DNA of 64,000 bases from Caldilineaceae bacterium (GCA_958295845.1 OY282376.1:2493022-2557021); one strand, 5' to 3'. Positions 39,323 to 48,598 are shown, counted from the stretch's first letter. Translations and numbers: made by a program. The notes: generated by a model from the letters alone, not told the origin.

Positions 39323-40039
39323 ATGAGCGATCTCGTCATCGAAATAATCAAGTTGACCAAAACCTATGGCGAAGGGGACATCGCAGTCCATGCTCTCGAT
39401 GAGTTGGACCTGCAAGTCGAACGCGGCGAGTTTGTCGCCGTCATGGGGCCTTCTGGTTCAGGTAAGTCCACCCTGATGAACATCATTGGCTGCCTGGACC
39501 GTGCCACCAGCGGTCTCTACATTCTCGACGGCGAGGACGTTAGCAGCCTCAATCGCGACCAGCTGGCATCGGTACGCAATCGCAAAATCGGGTTCGTCTT
39601 TCAGTCTTACAATCTCTTGCCGCGCCTGAGCGCGCGCAAAAACGTGATGCTGCCAATGATGTACAACGGCTTCCAGAACTGGACCGAGGATCAGCGCAGC
39701 GAGCGGGCCTCAGAAGTGCTGGATCTCGTCGGCTTAGGTGAACGCTTGCACCACCTGCCCACCGAGTTGTCCGGTGGACAACAGCAGCGAGTAGCAATCG
39801 CCAGGGCTTTGATTAACGACCCGTCACTCATTCTGGCCGACGAGCCTACAGGGAACCTTGACTCCCGCTCCAGCACTGAAATCATGGCTATTTTCCATCG
39901 GCTGCATCAGCAGGGAGCGACGATAGTGATGGTTACACACGAGGCAGAACGCGCCCGAGAGGCTGAGCGGGTCGTCAATGTTCTGGACGGAAAGGTCGTC
40001 GCGCCTCAGTCTGAGATCGATCGAATGGTGGTAGCTTGA
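39323..40039 (+). CDS. MacB/LolD-type ABC transporter ATP-binding protein
   Basis: A 238-aa ABC ATPase. Walker [10 protein letters not shown] (about 42-50), Q-loop [14 protein letters not shown], signature [15 protein letters not shown], Walker [13 protein letters not shown] and the switch His in MVTHE. It belongs to the MacB/LolD/FtsE group that powers FtsX-type permeases. It lies between the adaptor (49-base gap) and the permease (82-base gap). Confidence 0.95.
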   Translation: MSDLVIEIIKLTKTYGEGDIAVHALDELDLQVERGEFVAVMGPSGSGKSTLMNIIGCLDRATSGLYILDGEDVSSLNRDQLASVRNRKIGFVFQSYNLLPRLSARKNVMLPMMYNGFQNWTEDQRSERASEVLDLVGLGERLHHLPTELSGGQQQRVAIARALINDPSLILADEPTGNLDSRSSTEIMAIFHRLHQQGATIVMVTHEAERAREAERVVNVLDGKVVAPQSEIDRMVVA

Positions 40040-40121
40040 CATCCGCCGAAAACGCCAAAGGAATACCCGTCATTCCAACGGCCCGCACGACGAACAGGTA
40101 AACTAAGAGGAGAAATTGCAC

Positions 40122-41453
40122 ATGCTGCAGGACTCTGTCAGAACTGCACCCGTAGGCAGACCGAGTCTGGAGGATGAATCCTTCAAAGACCTGCATGGGA
40201 TGACTCTCCCCAACTCCTTTCGCGTCGCTTGGGAAGGCGTGACGCTGAACAAGCTGCGTTCATTTCTTACCACCCTTGGCATCATTATCGGTGTCGCCGC
40301 TGTAATCATCATGCTGGCCGTCAGCGCCGGCGCAGAGGCAGAGATCGAGGATCAAATCAGCGGGCTGGGTGCCAATCTGATCATGGTAACCCCATTCCGC
40401 AGCTTTGGTGGCGTCCGCGGCGCCGGAAGAGGGTTCTCAGGCGGGGGCGGGGGCGCCGGCGGCATCACGACATTTACATATGACGAGGTTATCTTCCTCT
40501 CCGAAAACCTCAGAAACGTCAGCGGGGTCTCCCTGGAGCAAAGCACAACCCAAACTGTCAAAGGCGGCAACGCCACGCTGAACAGTGTCTCTATCGTTGG
40601 CGTAACCGCTGACTTTCTCGAAGTACGCGACTATGAAATCGGGCAGGGCCGCTTCTTTTCCCACGCCGAGAACGAAGCAATTCAACGCGTCGCCATCCTC
40701 GGATCCGGCATTGCCGAGGACCTGTTCGATACCGCCAACCCGATAGGTCAGCAGGTCCGTATCGGTTCCTCCCGCTTTACTGTCATCGGCGTCATGGCCG
40801 AACAGGGCGTCGTCGGCGCAACCGACAACGACGGCCGCATCTACATTCCGGCATCGGTAGTCTTCAAGAGGTTCGGGGGCACCGGCTTTGGCGGTGACAG
40901 GGTCCGTATGATCCTGGTCAAAGCCGAGAACGGCGACGTGTTGGACAGCGTGATGGAGCAGATAACCGCGCTGCTGGCCGGGCGCCGTCAGGTCGATCCC
41001 ACCGAACCCAATTTTGGCGTGCGAACGCAGCAGGACATTGTCGACGCCCGGGCCTCGACCACAGCAGCCTTCCGCAGTCTACTCGCTTGGGTGGCCGCAG
41101 TATCGCTCGTCGTGGGCGGCATCGGCATCATGAATATCATGCTCGTCAGTGTGACCGAACGCACTCGCGAAATCGGCCTCCGCCAGGCCCTCGGAGCACG
41201 CCCGCGAGACGTGCAGCGGCAATTCCTGCTCGAGGCCGTCATGCTCAGCCTGGTCGGCGGGCTGGCCGGTCTCATCTTCGGCGTGGCCGGCTCTTTCGTC
41301 TTCGGAGAACTAGGCGGACTGCGCACCGAACTCGTGCCGCTGTCGCTCCCCTTGGCCTTCGGCGCATCCGCCGCTGTTGGCATCTTTTTCGGTTACTACC
41401 CCGCCACGCAAGCGGCGCAGTTGGACCCAATCGAAGCCTTGCGCCGTGAGTAA
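40122..41453 (+). CDS. MacB-type ABC transporter permease
   Basis: A 443-aa FtsX/MacB-fold permease: first membrane helix at about 48-70 (FLTTLGIIIGVAAVIIMLAVSAG), a large extracytoplasmic domain (about 75-320) with a Gly-rich loop, then three C-terminal helices beginning at LLAWVAAVSLVVGGIGIMNIML. TERTREIGLRQALGARPRDVQRQFLLEA is the family coupling segment. The ATG at 40122 is preferred over a TTG at 40116, because AAGAGGAG lies nine bases before it. Together with the adaptor and ATPase it forms an exporter for peptides, lipids or antibiotics; the substrate is unknown. Confidence 0.93.
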   Translation: MLQDSVRTAPVGRPSLEDESFKDLHGMTLPNSFRVAWEGVTLNKLRSFLTTLGIIIGVAAVIIMLAVSAGAEAEIEDQISGLGANLIMVTPFRSFGGVRGAGRGFSGGGGGAGGITTFTYDEVIFLSENLRNVSGVSLEQSTTQTVKGGNATLNSVSIVGVTADFLEVRDYEIGQGRFFSHAENEAIQRVAILGSGIAEDLFDTANPIGQQVRIGSSRFTVIGVMAEQGVVGATDNDGRIYIPASVVFKRFGGTGFGGDRVRMILVKAENGDVLDSVMEQITALLAGRRQVDPTEPNFGVRTQQDIVDARASTTAAFRSLLAWVAAVSLVVGGIGIMNIMLVSVTERTREIGLRQALGARPRDVQRQFLLEAVMLSLVGGLAGLIFGVAGSFVFGELGGLRTELVPLSLPLAFGASAAVGIFFGYYPATQAAQLDPIEALRRE

Positions 41454-41532
41454 TCTATTCCTCGACCAAATTTTGTCAAACCATATCGGCTTTTGAAACT
41501 GAAAGCCCCCACATGACCTGGAGTTTCTCTTG

Positions 41533-42090
41533 ATGAATTCTGCGATGAGAAGTGCTGCCCTTTCTGTTGCGTTACTTGCCTTCCTTCTTATTCAGAGTGC
41601 TTGCACGCCACCGACCTCGCCGGCGGACTCGTCCTCGACTGCCCAGCAAGAATCGGTCGCGGCAGAGCCGTCTGAAGACACGACCTCTGAAGACACAGCC
41701 GCTGATGGCGAGATAGTCTTGGACAGAATTAATCTGAACGACATGACCCGCGAAGAGCTGCTGGAAACAATCCCTGACTTTGGCAATCGCATGGTGCGAG
41801 AGTTCTTCGAATATCAGCCATATGTCAGCATTCAGCAGTTTCGCCGTGAAATCGGCAAATATGTCGACGACCAGCAGGTCGCATACTACGAAAGCTATAT
41901 CTATGTGCCGGTCGAGGTCAATGATTCCGACGCCGAAACACTGAAGCAGATTCCGGGAATCACTGACGAGATTGCCGAGGCACTAATGTCAGCGCGCCCC
42001 TTCGACTCAACCGAAGCTTTTATGGCCGCGCTCTCCGACCACATCAGCGAAGAGCAGATCGAAGCAGCCTCTTCCTACCTGAACGAGTGA
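41533..42090 (+). CDS. Lipoprotein with two ComEA-like helix-hairpin-helix units
   Basis: A 185-aa lipoprotein (lipobox QSAC, Cys 24) with an acidic Ser/Thr spacer. Two helix-hairpin-helix modules follow: RINLNDMTREELLETIPDFGNRMVREFFEYQPY and VEVNDSDAETLKQIPGITDEIAEALMSARPF. ComEA binds DNA at the cell surface with such modules, though here the second unit resembles a protein-binding form. GGAG lies ten bases before the ATG. Its place behind the MacAB-like exporter is unexplained. Confidence 0.75.
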   Translation: MNSAMRSAALSVALLAFLLIQSACTPPTSPADSSSTAQQESVAAEPSEDTTSEDTAADGEIVLDRINLNDMTREELLETIPDFGNRMVREFFEYQPYVSIQQFRREIGKYVDDQQVAYYESYIYVPVEVNDSDAETLKQIPGITDEIAEALMSARPFDSTEAFMAALSDHISEEQIEAASSYLNE

Positions 42091-42094
42091 CGTA

Positions 42095-42541
42095 ATGAGC
42101 GCAGACATCCTTGTTAACCGATTTCGGACCTTTCTGCTGCTTGTCGCAGGCATAACCTGCGTCTTTACAATCGTAGAACTGTGGCTGGAAGAACATACAG
42201 GAGACCCTCCCCAGCTGATTCCCTTTGTCCTCTGTGGGCTTGGCACGGTCGCGATCGCGGCCGTGCTCCTTCGCCCACGACGCGCTACCCTGAGGACGCT
42301 TCGCACCGTTATGGGCGTCACGCTCTTTGGCAGCCTCTTCGGACTCTACGAACACATCGAACATAACTGGGAATTTGCCCAGGAAATCCGGCCCAACGCG
42401 ACTTTCTCAGTCCTGCTTTCGGACACCTTGCATGGAGCAAACCCGTTGCTGGCACCCGGAATCCTGGCCCTTTCCGCGGTCCTGGCCATCGCAGCCACCT
42501 ACTTTCACCCACTGCTGCAAAAGCCAGATTCCTCAGGTTGA
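42095..42541 (+). CDS. Small four-helix membrane protein, function unknown
   Basis: A 148-aa protein with about four hydrophobic segments (near 12-29, 42-60, 72-86 and 118-135) and short charged loops. No known motif. It starts four bases after the helix-hairpin-helix lipoprotein stop and is likely co-translated with it. It is also the last gene of the exporter locus before a 250-base gap. Confidence 0.55.
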   Translation: MSADILVNRFRTFLLLVAGITCVFTIVELWLEEHTGDPPQLIPFVLCGLGTVAIAAVLLRPRRATLRTLRTVMGVTLFGSLFGLYEHIEHNWEFAQEIRPNATFSVLLSDTLHGANPLLAPGILALSAVLAIAATYFHPLLQKPDSSG

Positions 42542-42807
42542 ATGCTTCTTCCCCGTTGGGTCGTTCCGTCTGATTCCAGCCTGCGCGCTCCCACTACCCA
42601 CAGCTCAGATCATTCAAGACGACCAAGCCTAAACCGCTGCGAAAGCTAGAATCTTTCCACACTTTTTCAGGCGCACGCACGCTAACAGAAGGACGAACAA
42701 CGTCTCAATTTTTCCTGGAAACGCACCACCAGGTTTCTCCCTCTCCTTCATTCAGGTATACTTGCAAAGAAGAAGCTCGCAGTAAACGCCTGATGAAGGA
42801 ATCTCCC

Positions 42808-43959
42808 ATGGACAATCGCAGAATCGGCCTGGCTGCAACATTTTGGTTTGCCCTTGTCCTGGTCATAGGCTTCACTCGACCTGAACCGCCTCCCCGGTTT
42901 CTGACCCTTTCCGCTGAGGTCTACTACGACAAGGTCTACGGCTCCTGGAAGGCGACCATGCTCGCCAACCACGCAGGCCTGGACCTGCAAGGCATCTATA
43001 TCGAAGAGCCAGGGCCGCCAGGATCGTTCTCGCTACCCCAGTTCGAAGAATGGTCGACCGACGACGACACACACGTCGAATGGGTCGACCTCCACATTCT
43101 GGAAACCCACGGACTCAATCCAACTCCCGAACAAATACGCGATGAATGGGTCGATCACCTCAATCACGACATCTGGGTAGCAACACGCCGCGCCCGCGAC
43201 CTGATGGACGAAGGACTCCTCCCCCCTGACACAGGCAATGCCGAGAACAACCCCGATGGAACCTGGTCCATCAGCGCCCAACTACAGACCGAGCTGTTCG
43301 GCATGTTGACCCCAGGCTTGCCCGCGCTGGCCGCAACCTACGCCGAACGGTTCGCCCGTGTCACCAACAGCGGACCCGCGGTGGAAGCCAGCGTCTTCTT
43401 CGCAACCCTCTACAGCCTTGCCTTCTTTGAAGATGACGTCCCGGCCCTGATTGCCTCCGCACGCAACATGACCAAAGACGATGCCATCATCGCCCCCATA
43501 GTGGACAATGTGGTGATGTGGCATCAGGAGAATCCTGATGACTGGCGCGCAACTCGGCAACTCATCCGCGACGCATACGACACCGACCCCATGTGGTGGG
43601 CTTCGCGTGTCAACTTTGCCGTCACCATAATGGCCCTTCTCTACGGGGAAAACGACATTCTCCGCACCATCGAGATAGCCGCGCTTGCCGGCTGGGATGC
43701 CGACAACACCATGGCCACCGCTGCCGGCCTGCTCGGGCTGATTCACGGTTTCAACGCGCTGCCGCAAGAGATCGCAACCAGCACTGACGTCTATTTCAAC
43801 GAGGACATCACTGGCGACCTCCCCCGCTACGACACCGTCACCGAGTTCGCCATCAGGACGCAGAGCTTGGCAGAAGCAATGATCTCCAGCGCCGGAGGGA
43901 CCACTAACCAGGTCACGTACAGAATTCCCGCTGAATCGCCGCCGTACCAGGGGCGTTGA
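42808..43959 (+). CDS. Membrane-anchored or secreted ADP-ribosylglycohydrolase-family protein
   Basis: A 383-aa protein with an N-terminal hydrophobic segment (about 7-22, a signal or anchor). The ADP-ribosylglycohydrolase fold follows: STDDDTHVEWVDLHIL (83-98) supplies the first metal aspartates and GWDADNTMATAAGLLG (295-310) the second pair. These are the paired D sites for Mg2+ in ARH/DraG enzymes that remove ADP-ribose. Exported members are uncommon and the substrate is unknown. AAGGA lies seven bases before the chosen ATG; an upstream ATG at 42793 is less well placed. It is followed by an overlapping or 5-base-spaced glycosyltransferase gene. Confidence 0.78.
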   Translation: MDNRRIGLAATFWFALVLVIGFTRPEPPPRFLTLSAEVYYDKVYGSWKATMLANHAGLDLQGIYIEEPGPPGSFSLPQFEEWSTDDDTHVEWVDLHILETHGLNPTPEQIRDEWVDHLNHDIWVATRRARDLMDEGLLPPDTGNAENNPDGTWSISAQLQTELFGMLTPGLPALAATYAERFARVTNSGPAVEASVFFATLYSLAFFEDDVPALIASARNMTKDDAIIAPIVDNVVMWHQENPDDWRATRQLIRDAYDTDPMWWASRVNFAVTIMALLYGENDILRTIEIAALAGWDADNTMATAAGLLGLIHGFNALPQEIATSTDVYFNEDITGDLPRYDTVTEFAIRTQSLAEAMISSAGGTTNQVTYRIPAESPPYQGR

Positions 43960-43964
43960 CTAGA

Positions 43965-45473
43965 ATGACGCGTCTGCGGTCTTTGTCTGCCCCGCTGTCC
44001 CTCCTCGCCGTCTCTGTCCTCGCTTATGGCGGCATGGTCTCCATGCAGATTCGCCACGGAAACCTGGGTACGACAGAAGTCGCCGAGTTTCTAGTCTGGT
44101 TTGGCCTGGCATTCTCAACCTACGCCGTCGCGGTCTTCTGGCTGGAACGGTGGTGGCACAAAGGCGGCCGCGATGGCGCGGCGTCACGATCTGGGATCAG
44201 ACAGTTCTATATTTTGGTCTGGATCTGGGGTGGAGCCTGCCTCTTCAGATGGCTCCTGCTACAAACATTCCCCACGCTATCGTCCGATGTCTTCCGCTAT
44301 ATGTGGGACGGCCACGTCACCGCCAACGGCGTCAGTCCCTATGCATATCCGATTGACGCCAGTCAGTTGGATTGGCTCGAGGTCCCCTTTCGTTCACAGG
44401 CCAATCATGCCTGGATGGCCAGCCCCTACATGCCCGCGGCCCAATGGTTCTTCGCAGCCATTGCCTTCTTCTACCCCTTGAATCCGGAATCATTCCAAAT
44501 TGCCGCCGTTCTCTTCGATCTGGGAACCGCGTTCATACTCTCCAGGTTGCTGACGATAGCCGGAATGCCTTCCCATCGACTCTTGATATACCTGTGGAAC
44601 CCGCTTGTCATCGTTGAGACCGCACAGGGTGCGCACATAGACGCGCTCATGGTGCTGCTTACGATGCTGGCGGTCTATGCAATGGTACGGTCGGCTACCG
44701 CCGGTAGCCCTGCCCAGACCCCGAGCACGATTTCCGACTCGGGCAAACCGGCGTTCTCCCTCTTGGCGCCGGCGTTGCTGGCCCTGGCCACGTTGACAAA
44801 ACTAATACCTGTGTTTCTGGCCCCCATTTTCTGGTGGAGGTGGAACTGGGGAAGCCGTCTATTGTATGGCTACCTGACGCTTGGAATGCTGGTTTCGCCT
44901 GCCATGCGGGCGGGCTGGGGACTTACCGGCGAACTGGACGGACGTGGACTGTTCGGCGCTCTCAGGATTTACAACGCGCAGTGGAATTTCAATAGCGGGC
45001 TCTTTCGCTGGCTTGAAGACTGGCTCGACAATATGGGAATCGCCGACCCGATGTTCCAAGCACAGGAGATTACCTATTTCCTACTGTTTCTGCTTATGCT
45101 GTGCGTGTGGCTTCAATTCCGTCACTTCAATACCGATTTGAGGGCAACCCTGCGTTGGCTCTCAGTTCCCATTGGGGGCTATCTACTGCTGGCAAAAACT
45201 GTCCACCCATGGTATCTTCTGGCGCTGGTGCCCTTCATTCCCTTTCTGGCGCCGGGCGACGACGAGCCAAAGAGATTCTGGCTCTGGCCACTTCCCTGGC
45301 TCTGGCTCAGCGGCATGATAGCGCTCTCGTATGTCACCTACATCGACACCGAGAATCTGCGTGATTTGGACTGGGTGCGACTTCTGGAGTGGCTGCCAAC
45401 GCTCAGTCTCCTCGGAACTGCTCTTCTATGGGGATTCAAGGAGCAGCGCTATCAGCGTCCACGCACCCAATAG
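43965..45473 (+). CDS. Membrane glycosyltransferase, GT87/mannosyltransferase-like
   Basis: A 502-aa membrane protein with about 11-12 helices. The loop LSSDVFRYMWDGHVTANGVSPYAYP after the second or third helix contains the acidic catalytic motif of polyprenyl-phosphate-sugar-dependent GT-C enzymes. NPLVIVETAQGAHIDALMVLL and LTKLIPVFLAPIFWWR are typical of DUF2029/GT87 and related GPI-type mannosyltransferases. Likely transfers a sugar on the outer face. The ATG at 43965 is preferred; a TTG nine bases upstream overlaps the previous stop. Confidence 0.8.
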   Translation: MTRLRSLSAPLSLLAVSVLAYGGMVSMQIRHGNLGTTEVAEFLVWFGLAFSTYAVAVFWLERWWHKGGRDGAASRSGIRQFYILVWIWGGACLFRWLLLQTFPTLSSDVFRYMWDGHVTANGVSPYAYPIDASQLDWLEVPFRSQANHAWMASPYMPAAQWFFAAIAFFYPLNPESFQIAAVLFDLGTAFILSRLLTIAGMPSHRLLIYLWNPLVIVETAQGAHIDALMVLLTMLAVYAMVRSATAGSPAQTPSTISDSGKPAFSLLAPALLALATLTKLIPVFLAPIFWWRWNWGSRLLYGYLTLGMLVSPAMRAGWGLTGELDGRGLFGALRIYNAQWNFNSGLFRWLEDWLDNMGIADPMFQAQEITYFLLFLLMLCVWLQFRHFNTDLRATLRWLSVPIGGYLLLAKTVHPWYLLALVPFIPFLAPGDDEPKRFWLWPLPWLWLSGMIALSYVTYIDTENLRDLDWVRLLEWLPTLSLLGTALLWGFKEQRYQRPRTQ

Positions 45474-45556
45474 GCGATATCGCAAACGCCTTCGCAAATT
45501 CAGCGCCAAACGTAAGATTCCCATACATTCCCGCTCGATACCGACATACATTCTAG

Positions 45557-45848
45557 GTAACTGCTCAGCCACAACTGACTTGCGAACTGAATGAGGCGAG
45601 TGAAGGTGTTTACTCTCCCCTCATTCTCCGTATTTTGGGCGGTCGGGCCTTCGGCCCTCCCTTGTGCAGGGGCTGCGCCCCCGCAACGCCCCCCTCCAAA
45701 AACATGCCTCATCCACCTTACGCCGTAATTCCAGCTGTGCGTCTTGTCAAAAGTGATGGCGGCCAACGCGTACACGATGAGATAGCCTGATTGGCGGCGG
45801 CGATGAAGGTCTGGTCCACACAGGCACTGTATATGGCTGAGTAGTTAC
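45557..45848. mobile_element. Miniature inverted-repeat element, copy 1 (292 bp)
   Basis: Bounded by GTAACTGCTCAGCCA at the left and TGGCTGAGTAGTTAC at the right, imperfect 15-bp terminal inverted repeats (14/15). Its right 200 bases (45647-45849) are almost identical to 46000-46202, with three mismatches. It encodes no transposase; one short open frame on the minus strand is a by-product of the shared segment. It also carries a GC-rich hairpin (TGCAGGGGCTGCGCCCCCGCA). Confidence 0.75.
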
Positions 45849-45871
45849 CTAAAAACGTAACTACTCAGCCA
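45834..45871. repeat. Junction inverted repeat between the two miniature elements
   Basis: TGGCTGAGTAGTTAC (45834-45848), eight bases CTAAAAAC, then GTAACTACTCAGCCA (45857-45871): a perfect 15-bp inverted repeat formed by the right end of element 1 and the left end of element 2. Confidence 0.85.
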
Positions 45872-46201
45872 CTACTGACTTGCGATCTGAATGTGGCGAG
45901 CGAAAGTGACTCTCTCCTCATTTCTCTCCACACCAATCCTCAATCAATCGCCGCAGTCTCTGACCACTGATCACTGACCACTGACCACTGCAGTTCTGAG
46001 CCTTCGGCCCTCCCTTGTGCAGGGGCTGCGCCCCCGCAACGCCCCCCTCCAAAAACATGCCTCATCCACCTTACGCCGTAATTCCAGCTGTGCGTCTTGT
46101 CAAAAGTGATGGCGGCCAACGCGTACACGATGAGATAGCCTGATTGGCGGCGGCGATGAAGGTCTGGTCCACACGGACACTGTATATGGCTTAGTAGTTA
46201 C
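45857..46201. mobile_element. Miniature inverted-repeat element, copy 2 (345 bp)
   Basis: Same ends as copy 1 (GTAACTACTCAGCCA left, TGGCTTAGTAGTTAC right; 14/15 match) in the same orientation, only eight bases away. The left 45 bases and right 203 bases are shared with copy 1. The central part differs and contains a heptamer array (45964-45991). The element ends four bases before the stop of the minus-strand glycosyltransferase. Confidence 0.75.
45964..45991. repeat. Heptamer tandem array, copy B
   Basis: Four seven-base units (CCACTGA, TCACTGA, CCACTGA, CCACTGC) inside the second miniature element, preceded by TCTCTGA and followed by CAGTTC, a frame shared with the array at 48177. Confidence 0.8.
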
Positions 46202-46205
46202 CACT

Positions 46206-48032
46206 CTAGTTTCTTCCTGCGAATCGAACAATCTGTATCCCTTCAAATTCGGCTATCTCGGACTCACCGAATATCTTGCCCAGCTCCCGAGGAATGATGC
46301 CGTCCGGGTCTGAGTACCAGTTGTGAGAATAAACGAGCCAGACCCGGTCTCGACCCGCCAGAATCTCCTGGATGCGCGGAATGTCCGCCTCCTCCATCGC
46401 CGGTTCCAGCTCGCCCCGGTCAAACAGGTCTACAGGCAACCCCTTTAATGCAGTGTCAAGTTCGTATCGTTCGTAGTAGTACGCAAAGGGAATCTGTACC
46501 CAGGTTGCATTGAATACGATCATCTCTCCAGGCACTACCTGCTCCGCAATATGAGTTGCCGCCTCGTCCCAAGCCTCCTTCTGGAACCAGAAATAGTAAC
46601 CGTTCAAAGAGAGACCGCTTAAGCTCAGAATAGCCACCAGGAGTAACAGCTGGGCGCCAAGTCTTACTGCCGACACCAGTCCTGCTACGTTTACGCCGCG
46701 TCGAAGGGAGAAAAGGTCCAACACGCCGCGTTTCGCGGGGCCGCCAATAACGCGAATTCCAGCGGAAACAAGAACGAAGTACGGCAACGTCGTCCATATC
46801 AGAGCCCGTTCCGCATAGATCGGACTGCGTATACTGACTAGCAATGCCACGATATGGGGAACGAGAAACAGACTGATAAGCAGAATTGCTGCCCTGTCGC
46901 TATCAAGCGACGGTGCCCCTATATCTCCCGTCTCCGGCCGCTCTACCTGGCTCTCCGTCCGATTCCTTCCCCATTCTCGCGAAGCCGAACCCAATCTGAA
47001 GAGCAACCCAATCAGCCCCAATACAGCCAGAAATGAATAGCCCCACATCCAGACGGGACGCACTGGCAATTCCGATGGCAGAAAAGCGAAATGGAAGTTG
47101 CGAAAAGTATCCAGAACCAGGTTTGGCCAGGGAGGAGGCAACCAGAATCCTGACCCGACGTCGATTACTTGAATAATGAAAGGAACCGCCCAAGGCAGCC
47201 ACAAGAGTACGGCCAAGCCCTGGAATCTGACCCAGTTGAGCCAGAAAGCTTCTGCGCCGGCGCCGTCAGGCAGTGCACCAGCGCCACTGACCTGCCCGGG
47301 CGACGCCGCATCCTGACTGCTATCCAGTGAATCGTCGACCCCGCCTGCGTTATCTCCATCCTGTCCCGACAACCAAGCTCGACCTCCTACTCCAGTGGGA
47401 AAGAGCAAAAAGATCAGCCCCGCCGCCGCGTTCAAAGCAACCGGCAAATAGACCGCTGCCGTGTTATGGGTCAGCATCACGAGCGCCTGCGAGACCGCGA
47501 GCCCGACCCAGTCCCGGTTCTGCGCGACTGGGCTTGTAACCAACCGGGCAAGGAAGAAAATCACGCAAGCCACTTCGAGCGTAAGCAGCGCATACATGCG
47601 CGTTTCCTGGGCGAACTGCACATGAAACGGCGAAACCGCCAAAATAAGAATCGAGATTCCTGCCGTGGGGCCGTCAAGCAGGCGGCGGCATGCCGCGTAG
47701 AACACCGGTATCGTCAGCACAGATGCCACAGCGGACAGCGTTCGCACTGGGCCTTCCAGTGACCCGAAAATCCCTATCCAGAAATGCAGCAAGCTGTAAT
47801 AAATCGGCGGATGCTGGTCAACCTCAATGAGCCAGCGCCAACCCTCCCAAAGGCTGTGCCGGGCAATCCACAAGCTGAATGACTCATCCAACCAGATGCT
47901 TTTTTCATCTATCAGGTAAAAGCGTAGGACGGTGGCAACAACTATGATCCCCAGGACATACAAGCGCTCGCCGGGATTTCTGAGAATACCAGTCTTTATG
48001 TCTGCTCTGATTCTAGCGTTCATCCTTCCCAT
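46206..48032 (-). CDS. Membrane glycosyltransferase, GT39/ArnT-like
   Basis: A 608-aa integral membrane protein with many helices in the GT-C fold. The first extracytoplasmic loop has the catalytic acidic pair in IWLDESFSLW (D49-E50) and the family motif DQHPPIYYSLLHFW, as in PMT/ArnT enzymes that use dolichyl- or polyprenyl-phosphate sugars. The C-terminal extracytoplasmic part (residues 480-608) is soluble. An upstream TTG gives a longer form, but an ATG at 48032 is more likely; another at 48023 is also possible. Its 3' end lies against the miniature elements. Confidence 0.8.
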   Translation of the reverse strand: MGRMNARIRADIKTGILRNPGERLYVLGIIVVATVLRFYLIDEKSIWLDESFSLWIARHSLWEGWRWLIEVDQHPPIYYSLLHFWIGIFGSLEGPVRTLSAVASVLTIPVFYAACRRLLDGPTAGISILILAVSPFHVQFAQETRMYALLTLEVACVIFFLARLVTSPVAQNRDWVGLAVSQALVMLTHNTAAVYLPVALNAAAGLIFLLFPTGVGGRAWLSGQDGDNAGGVDDSLDSSQDAASPGQVSGAGALPDGAGAEAFWLNWVRFQGLAVLLWLPWAVPFIIQVIDVGSGFWLPPPWPNLVLDTFRNFHFAFLPSELPVRPVWMWGYSFLAVLGLIGLLFRLGSASREWGRNRTESQVERPETGDIGAPSLDSDRAAILLISLFLVPHIVALLVSIRSPIYAERALIWTTLPYFVLVSAGIRVIGGPAKRGVLDLFSLRRGVNVAGLVSAVRLGAQLLLLVAILSLSGLSLNGYYFWFQKEAWDEAATHIAEQVVPGEMIVFNATWVQIPFAYYYERYELDTALKGLPVDLFDRGELEPAMEEADIPRIQEILAGRDRVWLVYSHNWYSDPDGIIPRELGKIFGESEIAEFEGIQIVRFAGRN

Positions 48033-48176
48033 TATGGCATCCGCTTCACAAGGTTTCAACTACAATGGTCTCGATGTGTGCATTCCAAATCGGCGGTCAA
48101 CTCCCTTGCACCTCTGGTTTCGACTAGACTGTGTAAAGTCCCCTCATCCATCCCTGAAAAGTCGCACATTCTCTGA

Positions 48177-48204
48177 CCCCTGACCCCTGACCCCTGACCC
48201 CTGC
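48177..48204. repeat. Heptamer tandem array, copy C
   Basis: Four units of CCCCTG(A/C), preceded by CTCTGA and followed by CAGTTC, then GCGCCCCCGCAACGCCCC (48211-48228), which is also found inside both miniature elements. It looks like a reduced version of their central region. Confidence 0.8.
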
Positions 48205-48301
48205 AGTTCCGCGCCCCCGCAACGCCCCGCCCTGTCTTGCCACCATGTTCATTCTTCCCCAGCAACATATCTGGCCAACAGTATTCCTACCCAACGGTCC
48301 G

Positions 48302-48328
48302 GTAGGGGCAGGCCTTGTGCCTGCCCTG
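48302..48328. repeat. 27-base dispersed hairpin repeat, copy B
   Basis: Identical over 27 bases to 14987-15013. The 8-bp stem is GGGCAGGC (48306-48313) with GCCTGCCC (48319-48326). Confidence 0.85.
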
Positions 48329-48598
48329 CGTCTCTTCAGGAAAGGGTATAGAATTCCAGCCTCTGCCGGCATAATTTTCCCACCAGCCTGTTCCCATCCC
48401 TAATTTTGAATGTACACGTCTTGGCCGTAAGTTTCCGTTGCATCGGCTTCAAAGCCCATGTACAATTCATCACATACCGCCCCACTAGTCACTGACAGCA
48501 GGCCCAGCGGACAATTGGAGCAGTAAGTAAGCCAGTGCCGGCTGTCGTTGACTGAAAAGTCCGCACAGGACAACCCTCACCATCCACTGAGAAAACCA

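Larger units (their letters stand above)
48033..48598. other. Divergent intergenic region with dispersed repeats
   Basis: About 560 bases between the GT39-like gene and the S9 peptidase. It contains a heptamer array (48177-48204), an 18-base GC-rich segment also found in the miniature elements (48211-48228) and the second 27-base hairpin repeat (48302-48328). No coding signal. Promoters of the two divergent genes must lie here but were not recognised. Confidence 0.55.

Noticed and set aside
45500..45775. Possible transposase remnant in the miniature elements (MYALAAITFDKTHSWNYG frame)
   Set aside because: No DDE or HUH motif and the frame is simply the shared noncoding segment; treated as part of a miniature element.
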